This document shows, piece by piece, positions 11,176 to 22,690 of a stretch of DNA of 64,000 bases (position 1 is the first letter of the stretch; each line of letters starts with the position of its first letter). The DNA is taken from positions 434,001-498,000 of the forward strand of contig NC_058161.1 of the NCBI RefSeq assembly GCF_020080835.1, read 5' to 3'. The position numbers and the translations under genes are program-made. The notes under the pieces were generated by a model. That model was not told the origin of the DNA, made no database searches, and saw only the letters and a list, made by a program, of their open reading frames with translations. This stretch comes from Cotesia glomerata (taxonomy: Eukaryota; Arthropoda; Insecta; Hymenoptera; Braconidae).

Positions 11176-12724
11176 AATATTTATCAAGTCCTTTGTCCTT
11201 CCAAAATTCACTCTATAATTTTTTATACTCCACATCTTCTTGGGAAAAAAAAAAAAAAATGTAATGTTCTTACAAACAAAACCACAAAGAGAGTAATGAA
11301 TGATAAATGACAAGCTTGGAATCGCGATATTTATGAGAAAGACATGAGAAAGAGAAATTTGATCGGATCAGATCGATCTAACCCTTCTCTTATTTGTTTA
11401 TTATTATCGCGACAAAAAACATTATAAACTTCCTACTCGTCTCGGGAGTAACAATAATGGACAGCGACGTGGTGAAATAAGAGTTGAATTGAGGAATCAC
11501 TCGGTTTAATGAGAAGGAGAAAAGAGGGCGAGGATCGGAGATCGATGCCCAGCGCCGATATTGGATCTGACATGTTTTCAAACACCCTTTCGCTTTCCAA
11601 AGGCTCGATAAAATAAATAAAATAAAATAGTCCTCAGTTGGATTTATATTTGCTTTGAATTGGATATTTGGAGTTTGTTTTTTTGACTACGGTTTGTATG
11701 AGATGCTGCCTTGGTCCTGCACACTGCGGTTTCTTCCCACGTGCAGCCAAGGTATACTTAATACGTGTCATGTTACGGGTATTCTTTACGCCTAGGATAA
11801 ACGCTTTTACACGTTTATCCTGACCGGAAGATATTTTGACCGAGAAATTTGAACCCCTTTTTTTTTTTATTTACTCATCCGTTTTTTCATACAACCTTTT
11901 GATTGACTAAAGTTATTTTTGTCCTTCGATTCGTTGATAGAATTTGATTTTTCCAATTTTTTTTTTTTTAATAATTATAATTATCAATTTTTATTCATTA
12001 AAATTAAATAATAATTTTTCTACAGACTAAAATTTATAAAAATAAATTATTAAAAAAATTTTTTTTCTTGGCTTAAATAAATTTTTTTTTATTTCTTTAC
12101 TGACTAAAATTTAGAAAAGTAAATTATTTAAAGATTAAATTATTAAAATAATTTTTTTTCTTGGCTTGAGTAAATTTTTTTTAATTTTTTTTACTGATTA
12201 AAATTTAGAAAAATAAATTATTCAAAGATTGAATTATTTAAAAAAATTGTTTTTTTGGCTTGAATAATTTTTTTTGTTAATTTTTCTGAATTTATTATTC
12301 AATTTTTTAAATTAAAATTACTAAGATGGTGAGTTATTTAATATTATAATAAAATAATATATAAAATAAACTGTAGTACTAGGAACTAAAGATGGGTGTC
12401 GACGTCAAGGCTTGAATGGGTCTTATTTTGGTTCGGGCTGACAACCAGCCTCATTGTTTTGGCAAACTTAAAGCCCTACCTGTCCTAATTAACTTATTCA
12501 GTCCCGAGTATTCGCACCCGCGCCGGATATGTTATGTCTTACCAGAACTACATCGAGCCTTGCTCTATAAATGGATTCATACGGTAGTTGTATTTTGTCC
12601 TCGGTAGATTTTTTACACCCGACAAAAACTTGGAAAAAATCAATTAAATTTTTTCTGAGCTTCAGAGAATTTTTTTTTCTCCAAAATAATTTATCAAAAC
12701 TTTAATTTTTTTATAAAAAAAAAT
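11176..12724. other. Gene-free stretch
   Basis: GC-richer islands lie at about 11280-11830 and 12370-12620, separated by repeated TTTTCTTGGCTTGAATAA-type AT-rich segments at about 11960-12300. No supported gene. Confidence 0.45.
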
Positions 12725-12868
12725 TAGTCCTTACAATTAATCCTTCAAATTAATTCTTAAAATTAATCCTTCAAATTAATCCTTCAAATTAATTCTTAAA
12801 ATTAATCCTTAAAATTAATCCATAAAATTAATCCTTAAAATTAATTCTTAAAATTAATCCTTAAAATT
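12725..12868. repeat. Short-unit minisatellite, AATTAATCCTT-type
   Basis: Roughly a dozen imperfect 11-13 bp units of the form AATTAATCCTTAAA or AATTAATTCTTAAA follow each other. Confidence 0.85.
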
Positions 12869-13086
12869 TAAGACAAATAATTAATTTTTTTTGGCTCAAT
12901 AATTTTTCTCTTTAATCAAATTAATTTTTTTTAGATAAAATTCCATCGAACTCAATTATTTTCTCACACATTTTATCTCCGATAATTAAAAATATTGTTA
13001 GAAATAATTTGAATAGCGGTTGGAATTATATATGAAGTTCATTAAAAATTATTCCCGAGGTGAAGCTGTTAAACAAAGAGCTTTAG

Positions 13087-13088
<2 letters not shown>

Positions 13089-13155
<67 letters not shown>
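13089..13155. repeat. (TA)n microsatellite
   Basis: A nearly uninterrupted TA dinucleotide tract of about 67 bp, broken once by TAAATA. It inflates the spurious minus-strand ORFs that read poly-IYIY here. Confidence 0.97.
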
Positions 13156-13158
<3 letters not shown>

Positions 13159-13370
13159 CTGGTTATTTTTCATTATGAGGAATGCACTCGAGATTAAATC
13201 AGATAAATCCGAGTCTTTTATTTTTAAAAATAGAAACTGTAATGAAAGATATGAGGGATTAATTTTGCAATGACACAGGTGTGGAATAAAAAGGAAAGGA
13301 GGAACAAGAGTGAGTGTGTGAGTGTGATATATAAAAGCGAGTGAGCCCGGAGCAGTGACATGTCGATTGG

Positions 13371-13400
13371 GGGAGGAGAGGAGAGGAGAGGAGAGGAGAG
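13371..13400. repeat. (GGAGA)n pentanucleotide repeat
   Basis: About six tandem GGAGA units form a purine-strand tract. It resembles GAGA-factor-type sequence but is better explained as a microsatellite. It sits in a GC-richer island, 13240-13850. Confidence 0.9.
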
Positions 13401-13634
13401 TGGAAGCCTCAATAAACAAGAGTCGCGGGCGGTCAAGGGAGTACAAATCCGCAGAATGTACAGAGTTTCGTAGAATGTACGTAGATGGTATAGTACGTCT
13501 GTTGATGTTCCGACGTGTCGCTGCATACATTATCTCCCCGCGGGCGCGAGTGTGGACGGGTGCTCAAGCACTGAAAAATCACGGCTAGGCGAGAGCGAAG
13601 AAAGAAAAAAAATAATTTTTCTTTGCCCTCTCTG

Positions 13635-13655
13635 ATTGGCGGTTGCCGTGGCAAC
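13635..13655. promoter_or_regulatory. CCAAT (Y-box-like) plus perfect RFX X-box
   Basis: CTGATTGGCGG (inverted CCAAT, NF-Y/Y-box-like; ATTGG at 13635-13639) is followed directly by the palindrome GTTGCCGTGGCAAC at 13642-13655. Both 6-bp half-sites of the RFX X-box consensus (GTTGCC and GGCAAC) are perfect with a 2-bp spacer. The pair lies in a GC-richer island (about 13240-13850), as promoters and enhancers do in AT-rich genomes. RFX factors control ciliary genes and some neural genes. The nearest recognised gene start is Cep164, about 11 kb to the left, so the target is unknown. Protein binding is inferred from sequence only. Confidence 0.6.
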
Positions 13656-14059
13656 ACCCGTGCCCACGGCTTCTAATTATTTCCAGACATTGAGAATCGA
13701 ACGAGGCTCTCTGCTCACCATCACCCAAATCGGAACGCCACCACTGCAAGCACTCACTGCACACACATTTTCCCCTGACACTCTCACCCTTCATCCCCCG
13801 GCCCGCAATCCGCGACCCGCCTGCTTATATCAACCATAATCCTTACTGTGCGTCGTATGACTTATTGTCAAGTTAAGACTAGACTTACTTTTGGAGTAAA
13901 TACACATAACCGCTGAAAATACCACTATCAACAAATTTGCATCTCACGACCTCTCAATTTATTATTTTCCTCTTTTTTTACTCCTTTTGTAGCAATTACT
14001 TAGATCTAACCAGCTCTCTAAATAATTTGAAATTATTCATACTCTTTACGCCTTTTTTT

Positions 14060-14900
14060 AGAATTATTTTGAGAAACTGAGAAGCTGGCTTTTGGAAATT
14101 TTTATTTTTTTCAGAAAATTTTTATAAGAATCTAAAAAAAACTTTTTTCTTGATAATTTTTTAATTATTTTATTAAAATAATTTATTTATTTATTAAAAA
14201 TTATTTAAAAAATTCTACTGTATGTAATATTATTTTGAAAAACTGGAGAGCTGGCTTTTGGAAATTTTTTTTTGGTAGAAAATTTTGACAAGAGTCTAAA
14301 AAACAATTTTTTTCTTGATAATTTTTAAATTATTTTATTAAAATAATTTATTTATTTATTAAAAATTATTTTAAAAAATTTACTGTATGTAATATTATTT
14401 TGAGAAACTGAGGAGCTGGCTTTTGGAAATTTATTTTTTTTTTTGTAAAATTTTTGTAAAATAAGAGTCTAAAAAAAATTTTTTTTCTTAATAATTTTTT
14501 AATTATTTTATTTAAAAATCATAAAAATTAATAAAAATTTTATATTACATTTTCTCTGTGATTTATATTTATTAAAAATTATTTTAAAAATTCTACAGTA
14601 AATCATTTTAATAATTAATTATTTAAAAAGATTATTTTCTTAATTAAAATCGAAATTTTTTAATTGAAATTAATTTAGAAAAATTTATTAAAACTTATAA
14701 TAATATTTATTTAAAATTGTAATATTTATTTTATTAAAAATTTTCTTCTTGATAATTTTTTAATTATTTTATTTAAAAGCATTAAAAATTGATCAAAATT
14801 AAATATTATATTTTTTCTGTGATTTATATTTATTAAAAATTATTTAAAAAATTCTACATTAAAGTATTATTTAAAAAAATTATTTTCTTAAATTTTTCGA
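14060..14900. repeat. AT-rich tandem array, about 165 bp unit plus diverged copies
   Basis: TATTTTGAGAAACTGAGAAG followed by CTGGCTTTTGGAAATT recurs at about 14065, 14232 and 14396 in diverging versions. The downstream part, with GTGATTTATATTTATTAAAA, recurs at about 14558 and 14818. Confidence 0.8.
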
Positions 14901-17104
14901 TTGAATTTTAATTAAAATTTCTTTAGAAAAATTTATTTAAACTTATAATAATATTTATTTAAAATTGTAATATTTATTTTATTACAAAACATATTTTTCT
15001 ATTTACAATCCCTCAAAAATTTATTTACCAAGAATCCAAGAAAAGGCTTTTTAATTTAAATCTTAAAACCTGAATTATTTAATATTTACCAAAAAAAAGT
15101 ACAAAGCGTGGCCTATATGTCGAGTATTAGAATAATTTTGACGCACAATAAAATTTCGATACTTAAAGCGGACAAAGGACTTGACATGGGAAATATTTAT
15201 TAAAAAAACATGTTTAGCTTCGATCCTTGATAGGTCAAATTTCAAAATACAAATAACATTGATATTTAGTGTGTTGAAAGAGAAGATAATAAAATAAGAA
15301 CTATATAAAGCATGGAGCATCTTGGGTTACACTTTTCACCCAATACAAATTAGCCCGGGATTTTCGATGACAAAAGTCCGAGGCTCCAAATTGCATCCAA
15401 CAGACGGAGTCTATTAACGATCATGTCACACAAACTTACAAGGTACAAAGGTACTAAATTTTATTATATTAAATTACATTATATCGAACTTTGAGAAGAC
15501 GAAGATGAGGTTGAGAATTTTAGACCGCAACACCGTAAATTTAATTTTGTTGTTACGAAAATTTCATTTCTCAGAGCCCGAGTCACTTTAATTTTCCCAA
15601 GAAATTAGTTTTCACTTCGAATTATCCGAGATTCCCGATAATTTTTCCTCCAATTAATTTATTTTCAAGCCAACAAACTCCTGTCACCCTCAAATGTCTC
15701 AAATTAGTGTCAAAATTTAACAACAAGCATTTTTGCGAGGGAGTGGAACGAAAAATTTAGTGCCGACGGATAGTGAGCGCAAAGTTCCGTCGCGCGAATT
15801 TCGCAGATTTACTTTTAGCCGCAAAATGTGAACATTTGTTATTTAAAAATTAAATTAAAATTCTAAGAAGGTGAGAAAAATTTTTAAGTGGGAGAAATTT
15901 AGTTTTAATCGTGGAATTGTGAGGCGTAAATGGATTCTGGACAATGGACAGTAATTCAAAGCTGATCAAAGTTGACCTAGACCCTATTGAATATTTTCCA
16001 AGCAGCGTCTACATCTTTCAACAAGAGTCTCGTTTTATGAATTTATGTATTTATGTATTTATATATATTGATGTTTTATGCCCGTGAGAGTTGTAAAATA
16101 TGGTGATATTGAAATCCCCGCGGACAAAAGTTGTCAACTCAACGGTGTCTAAATATTGTCGCAAGCAGATGTCCGAAACTTTTTAGTGGAAATTCTCAAT
16201 GATATTTTGATGTTTTTATCGAGTGGAAATTTATGAAAATATTGTTTGGATAAATAGATTGTTAATTAACTCGTCAATTTTTTATAAATTTTATTTATTG
16301 TATTACGTCATTTTAAATTGGAGTAAAAATTTGGAAACAATATTTTTGATAAGTTTAATGATTGATCAATTTATAAGTTTTAATTTTAGTAAGATTTAAA
16401 ATTTTTTCCATCATAAATTATGTTTTATCTTTTGAATTCTTTTAATTATTTTATCATTATATAATATTTAATAATTAATTTTATAATTCAAAATTTTGGG
16501 TTTCAAAATTTTATGATGTAAAATTTGGAGTAAAAACTTTATTAAAATTTTGACAAAATAAATTATTGTAAAATTTGATTTTTGATATTGAAAATTAAAT
16601 GTAAAAACCTCCTAAATATGTTAAAAAAAAAAAAATAAATTTGATTAAAAACTTACATTTTTAATTTAAAATAAAATTGAAACTGTTCCAAAAATAAAAT
16701 TACAACAAATTGTAATTGCTAAAAACTTTTAAGTCTAGATTAAGAAATTAATGAAATAATAACTGACTAAAATTTATAAACCTGAGCACTTAAAAAAAAC
16801 TAGAGGTAAAAAACAAAGTCCTGAGCCTCGGACAGCCGAGGACTAACTAGCCAGCTAAATTAGAGGTAAATAATAACCCAAAAATAAATGGCCGTTTTTT
16901 TTTAGACCTGGCCAGCCCATAGCCGGTGATCCGGCTATTTATTACCGCTCGGAGGGCTGAAGTGGATTTAGATTGCAAAAATAGGCAAATCCTCCGGGTG
17001 TCTGGGGCTGGAAGAACGCGTGGAGCGTACACAATCACCAGTGGAGTTCCAAAGGCGAAATCATTAAAAAATAGTAAAACAAAGGAGAGGGCGTGCCTTC
17101 AGCC

Positions 17105-17114
17105 AAGATGGCCG
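17105..17114 (+). promoter_or_regulatory. YY1/Pho-like motif AAGATGGCCG
   Basis: AAGATGGCCG resembles the YY1/Pleiohomeotic core (A)AGATGGC(C/G)G, with GCCAT in reverse. A stronger match, AAGATGGCGG, lies 466 bp downstream at 17571. Function is inferred from motif only. Confidence 0.3.
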
Positions 17115-17570
17115 AGCAGTCGTACCGGAGGCAGGAGCTTTTAATTAATGCGAAAAAACTCCCGTGAAAAAGTATGACCCGCCTATGTACTCTGCATTCA
17201 CACATATGTCACACTCATCACATATGTCTCGCAAATAAAAAATCAGGAGGAAAAATAGATGAGACTTTTTATCTCCGAATAATTTATTTCAGCCATCGAT
17301 TTATTGAGATTGATATCGAAATTTGGCTCCTCTATTTATTAATGTATTTTAACCCTTGAAGAGGGGGTACGAGTCGCCGTAGGAGGGAACGACAGTGAAA
17401 AAGACTTGATTTCGCGGGTCCATCGCTTAATTATTTATTTTTTCCCACCCTCCAGGGGGTTAACGGGTGCTCCAAGGAAAACGAGGTAATTCTTTGGGAA
17501 TTTATTCCTTTGCGCTGCTGTTTCTTCTTCGGGGGAGAAATATAATCGCAAAAATGAATATGGCGACGCA

Positions 17571-17580
17571 AAGATGGCGG
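17571..17580 (+). promoter_or_regulatory. YY1/Pho-like motif AAGATGGCGG
   Basis: Nearly exact YY1 consensus in a GC-richer island upstream of Vsx, a gene class often under Polycomb control. A single site is weak evidence. Confidence 0.3.
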
Positions 17581-17751
17581 TACTTCGAAGCTTAATCTCA
17601 TTTGCCAATTTAAATATTTATGCAATTTGGTAAATTTCTTAAGATTGAATTATTATTATTATGCAAGCTTAATAAAATAAATTTTTGGTGAATAAATTTC
17701 GTTCCTTTTTTTCATTTATGTTAAAAATTATTATTACTATAATGACTTTTG

Positions 17752-18337
17752 TAAAATTGGACTGTACTTTTTTAACTATTGACATTTTTAAAGATATAAG
17801 CTCATCCCGATGTTACACTCATCAAGAGCTTTCATTTGAGTACCCACATGCATTTTTATATATTTTTCATATATACATGTATATATATAAATATATAAAA
17901 TATATGAAACATTGATGTGGGTACTCAAATGGAAGGTCTTGATGAGGGTAACATCAGGATGAGCTTATATCTATAAAAAGGTCAATAGTTTACAAGATAC
18001 AAGATCGTTTGTTAATTATTGATAATTTTAAAGATGTAAGCTCATTTCGATGTTACACTCATCAAGAGCTTTCATTTGAGTATCCACATGCATTTTCATA
18101 TATACATATATATAATATATAGAAATATATGAAAAATTGATGTGGGTAGTCAAATGAAAGCTTTCGATGAGTGTAACATCAGGATGAGCTTATATCTATA
18201 AAAAGGTCAATAGTTTACAAGATACAAGATCGTTTCTTAATTATTGATAATTTTAAAGATGTAAGCTCATTTCGATGTTACACTCATCAAGAGCTTTCAT
18301 TTGAGTACCCACATGCATTTTTATATATTTTTCATAT

Positions 18338-18396
<59 letters not shown>

Positions 18397-18569
18397 TATA
18401 AAATATATGAAACATTGATGTGGGTACTCAAATGGAAGGTCTTGATGAGTGTAACATCGGGATGAGCTTATATCTTTAAAAAGGTCAATAGTTTACGAGA
18501 TACAAGGTCATTTCTTAATTATGTATCTAGAGATAGAGAATTTTAAAATGCAACCTAAATACTTATCAT
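17752..18569. mobile_element. Foldback cluster A: three tandem palindromic units
   Basis: Three tandem units each contain AAGATATAAGCTCATC (or the AAGATGTAAG form), GATGTTACACTCATCAAGA, GAGTACCCACAT, a TA-rich loop, then the reverse complements ATGTGGGTACTCAAATG, GATGAGTGTAACATC and GATGAGCTTATATC. Each unit is therefore a hairpin of roughly 200 bp with arms near 90 nt. The left end carries GGACTGTACTTTTTTAAC. The right end carries TTAATTATGTATCTAGAGAT and CCTAAATACTTATCAT. The third unit has an expanded (TA)n loop at about 18350-18393. It has no coding capacity. Related clusters lie at 44886, 47722, 58972 and 63708. Confidence 0.85.
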
Positions 18570-20429
18570 TCTTTTGAAAATATAGATTATTTTTTACTAT
18601 TAAAAAATAAATCTCAATTAATATTTAATGATAAAATTTAGATCAAGATTATTATCATCATTATTTTGGATAAAATTTTGATTAAAAATAATTGAAGAAA
18701 TTTTGAAATCCGTGATAAGGATTAAGGAAACGAGGGTTTATATAAACGCTCGGTTGGTCTTTTTTTGCATGAGCAATTCGCGGTGAAAAGAGGCTGGAGA
18801 ACGTCTTGACGCGTCACACATCGAAGATTCTTAGAAGTTAGAGCCCTTAGCCCTTGTATGCTCAATTATATTGGAGATCTGGGGGAGATCAGCTGCTGTT
18901 GAGGGTAAGAAATAAATAAATATATATCTGGCAGCGTTTTCGACTGACGGGTACCACCAGATAGAGGCAAGGGTGCAGACCGGAGCCATTAGTGTAAAAA
19001 TATTTTCAAAAGAGCGTTTACTCGAGTGCCACCAGCCATCAGCCGCTACCAGTGAACCCTTTGGGCTTTGGGGTCTGATTTATTCACTGGGGATCTAAAT
19101 TACTTACGATCTCAGATTGAAACCTTAATGATAAATCCCGAGGTTTAGGAATTATTTTTAATTTTTTTTTTTTAGTTTGATATTAACACCAAGGATCCTT
19201 TGAGCGTTACTTTGCTCCAGCGAAAATCTCTGTTTAATTATTCAAATTAAAAGAGAGATTGTCGGCATTGAAAATTCACCAGAGTCAAAAAACTAGCTTT
19301 GAACTCTTTTTTTAACTCTTTTTAACCGAGCCAAAGTGAAGTGATATGAGATGAGATGAGACGAGACGAGACGAGATGAAATATGAAATAGTAGTGTAGT
19401 GCATAGCAGGGACCAGACGTATTTGAATAATGCGCAATACTGAACAGAAGAGAGAACACTGAAAGCTGAACAGAGCTTTGATCGTTTGTACTCGTATCAA
19501 CTTTAGTATTAAAAAAAAAAATCTTTATAAAATAATGCTCTGTTAACATATGCGCATAAATCCATTATTATAATTTAAATCTTTTGTACCGACATTTTAA
19601 ACGGCTTGTACCCTCCAACGCGCGAACCCCGTACATATGGAGGCTCCTGGATCCATGCAAATTACTTTTTTGTCGAGTATTATGTATTTTTTAAAATAAA
19701 ATAAAATGTATTTAGATTTATGACTGATGTGACATGACACGGCAAATCCGCTTGGCTGTCATTAAAACTGTCTATGGTTTACAGTTAGAAGTTTGAGTTA
19801 AAGTAAAGAGTAACCGGGTGTAATTATTGACAAAGAAGTCACGAGAATAGAACGAATATTAATCCTCGTAAGTCGCTATGAGCGAATATAGTTTTTAATT
19901 ACGCCGGAAAAGACATTGTCGTCATTAAAAATTCAAGGAAATTGACACCGTTCATTGTCTTTTAGCTCCGGGTATATTAATTGTTGTTATTTTTATTAAT
20001 CTTGGAGTTTTTGGTGGAATTTTAATTTATTTTCTTATTAAAAAAATTATTACAAATTTTTTAACGCTAAATTTTTGATTTTATATTAGTTTTTTCACTT
20101 GAAAAAGCTATTTGTATGATTTAATAAGAATTTAAAAATATTTGAAGGCATAAAAAAATTTTTAAATGAATTATTAAGTCATTAAAAGCTCTAAAACATT
20201 TTTATAAAATTTAAAACAATATTAATTATTTTTTAATCATTTTTTATAGTATCTTTAGCTCGTAAATATTTTTATAAAATTCTTAGAAGTTCAAAAATTA
20301 TTCTATAAAGTTTTTAATTATAAAAATAAATTTTCAACGAGCTTTAATATTATTAAAAGTCTAAAAGTCTCTTTATAAAGTTAAAAATCTTTATTTAGAC
20401 AATATAAGATTAATTTTTAAAACTTATAA
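18570..20429. other. Gene-free stretch
   Basis: GC-richer islands occur at about 18700-19130 and 19320-19980. They include a short GAGATGAGACGAGACG-type repeat at about 19346-19378. No coding sequence is supported. Confidence 0.45.
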
Positions 20430-20720
20430 TATTAAAAATAATATTAATAATAATATTGCTAATAATTAGTAATAATTATTAGTAATAACTAGTAATAATT
20501 ATTAGTAATAATTAGTAATAATTATTAGTAGGAATTAGAAATAATTATTAGTAATAATTATTAGGAATAATTATTAGTAATAATTATTAGGAATAATTCG
20601 TAAAATTATGAGTAATAATTAGTAATAATTATTAGTAATAATAAGTAATAATTAGTAATAATTATTAGTAATAATAAGTAATAATTATTAGTAATAATTA
20701 TTAGTAATAATTTTAATATT
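20430..20720. repeat. (TAATAATTATTAG)n-type minisatellite
   Basis: Repeated AGTAATAATTATT words fill about 290 bp. Because TAATAATTATTA is itself near-palindromic, the array can form many small hairpins. Confidence 0.9.
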
Positions 20721-21999
20721 AATAATATTAAAATAATAAAAAAAGTTAAAGTATTTTTTATTATTTTTCCTAGAAAAATTGACTGCTATTTCTAGAAATT
20801 TAGTTCTAATCAATAAAAAGTAAATATTCACCCTTAATATACTCACCAAAAAACGAAATAAATTCTTATCACAATTTCCCTTAGCCCCGCTTAATTATTT
20901 CGCTTATAAAAAGCAACAACAAACTAAATGAAACGCTAGGAAAATTGCTGGCGGAAAAAGAGGTTTTTTCGGAGTAGGAGGAGGAGAGCGGGAGGGAAAG
21001 AGCTTTTATCGTGATATATCCAAGTGCACAACATACAATTTTGCTGGACCACTAACCGTTGACAAAAGATATCTGGTTCTGGTACTGACAAGCATTGAGC
21101 GAAAAGTATAAACCCTCCGCTTGGAAGCCCGTAGGGTGGTTCCTCCTCTGTCTCTCTTCTTATCTCCAGCAGTCCAAGTCGGCAGGAGCTTGCGAGCACA
21201 ATGGCTTGGGAAAACGATTTTTCGAAAGAATCCACGCGTCCTCGTCCTTCTCATTGTCATTGTCATTGTCATTGTTATTGCTATCATTGTGCTCCAGAAG
21301 ACCAAGCGAGGGACTAAAGAGACCTTTTTTTCCAAATTACTGATTGAAATTTCGCAATTTACCAAATGGATCTAACTTTTCGTAGAATTGCTACCGATCC
21401 GCCGGTCAATTATAGGTATAGAGCACGTCAATTGTCTCGGCAATAAATCACTGTGGGAAGAGAAAATATGTGTGTTTTTTTCGGAACAAGCAATTGCAAT
21501 TAAAAATTACCAGAGCCGGATAGTTTGAAGTAAAAATTAAAATAAAAGTTCGTTAGCTGGGGGCGAGCGGACTGAGGACCGAGGTCGGAGGGTGCTACCA
21601 GCGCCGAGGACAAAAGTACTAAATCAAGAAAACCGTAATGGTTTACTGTTTGCAACCAGCGGAGCATACAGCCATTTTCTATTAAGAGTTAGCTTCGTTA
21701 GTGCTGTAATTGCATCACTCTGGTAAGTGTGCCCCAGCTTACTGCTTTAGTTCACTCTGCTCCGAGCAGAAACTCCGGCGAAAGCTTCTATTCTTTTGTC
21801 CTCACTTATTTTAATTTATTTTATAATTGTTACGAGTTTCATTTACTCTTAAGTATTTTAAGAAATTATTTTAATTGTCACTGTTTATTAAAGGGTTTAG
21901 GTTCCTGAACCTCGTTAAATTTATTGTTTAGTTCTCTAATTGTTTTACATTATTCTGTTTTTGTTTTGTATGTCAACGAATTTTATTATTTTTTTAATA
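20721..21999. other. Gene-free GC-richer island with a strong isolated donor
   Basis: The region 20930-21820 has raised GC and several overlapping chance ORFs. A (TCATTG)n microsatellite lies at 21251-21285. CTCTGGTAAGTGTG near 21720 is a strong isolated 5' splice-site match following a GC-rich block (21550-21720), so an unannotated non-coding or UTR exon is possible but not shown. Confidence 0.35.
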
Positions 22000-22690
22000 A
22001 AGGTCTGGATTATTTATTACAATTCTTTAATTTAAAAATTTTTCTAATTAATTCAAAAGAAAAATTAAAAATTAAATAATTAATTTATCAGAATTTAAAT
22101 ATTTTTAATAAATTATTTAAATTATCGAATTAATTAAAATTTATCAATAAAAAGTAATTTTTAAGTGTTAAAATTTCCCTAATTAATTTAAGAAAAAAAT
22201 TTTGAATTAATATTTTAATTAAAGATCTTATTTAATTTTTATTATTTAGATCTGAATTATTTATAACCATTAATTTAAAAATTTTTTTAATTAATTCAAG
22301 AGAAAAATTGTAAATTTAATAATTAATTTATAAGAATTTAAATATTTTTAATCAATTATTAAAAGAAAATTTATCTATGCAAAAAATAATTTTTAAATGT
22401 TCAAATTTTCCTAATTAATTTAAGAAACAAATTTTGAATTATCATCTTAATTAAAGGTCTTATTTAATTTTTTTTTATTATTTAGACCTGAATTATTATT
22501 TATAACGATTAATTTAAAAAATTTTTTAATTAATTCAAGAGAAAAATAGTAAATTAAAAAATTAATTTATAAGAATTTAAATATTTTTAATCAATTATTA
22601 AAATAAAGATCTATACAAAAAATAATTTTTAAATGTAAAAATTTCCCTATTTAATTTAAGAAAAAAATTTTGAATTAATAATTTTGCTAT
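22000..22690. repeat. AT-rich tandem array, about 240 bp unit, three copies
   Basis: TTAATTTAAAAATTTTT followed by TAATTAATTCAA and later AAGAATTTAAATATTTTTAA recurs at about 22027, 22270 and 22510. Each is followed by a CCTAATTAATTTAAGAAA-type segment. Confidence 0.8.

Larger units (their letters stand above)
14901..17751. other. Gene-free stretch with GC-richer islands
   Basis: Islands occur at about 15290-15850 and 16800-17630. The second has two YY1/Pho-like ATGGC motifs, at 17105 and 17571. A short ORF at 17109 (MAEQSYRRQELLINAKK) has a good start context but only 19 codons. No gene is claimed. Confidence 0.45.

Noticed and set aside
13069..13530. 153-codon minus-strand ORF
   Set aside because: Its open frame depends on a (TA)n tract read as alternating Ile-Tyr and on a GGAGA repeat.
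17109..17168. Short ORF MAEQSYRRQELL with good start context
   Set aside because: Only 19 codons and coincides with a YY1-like motif that itself contains ATGG. Not enough for a gene call.
20430..20720. Replication origin or attachment site suggested by repeated near-palindromes
   Set aside because: Simple minisatellite expansion of AATAATTATTAGT explains it fully.
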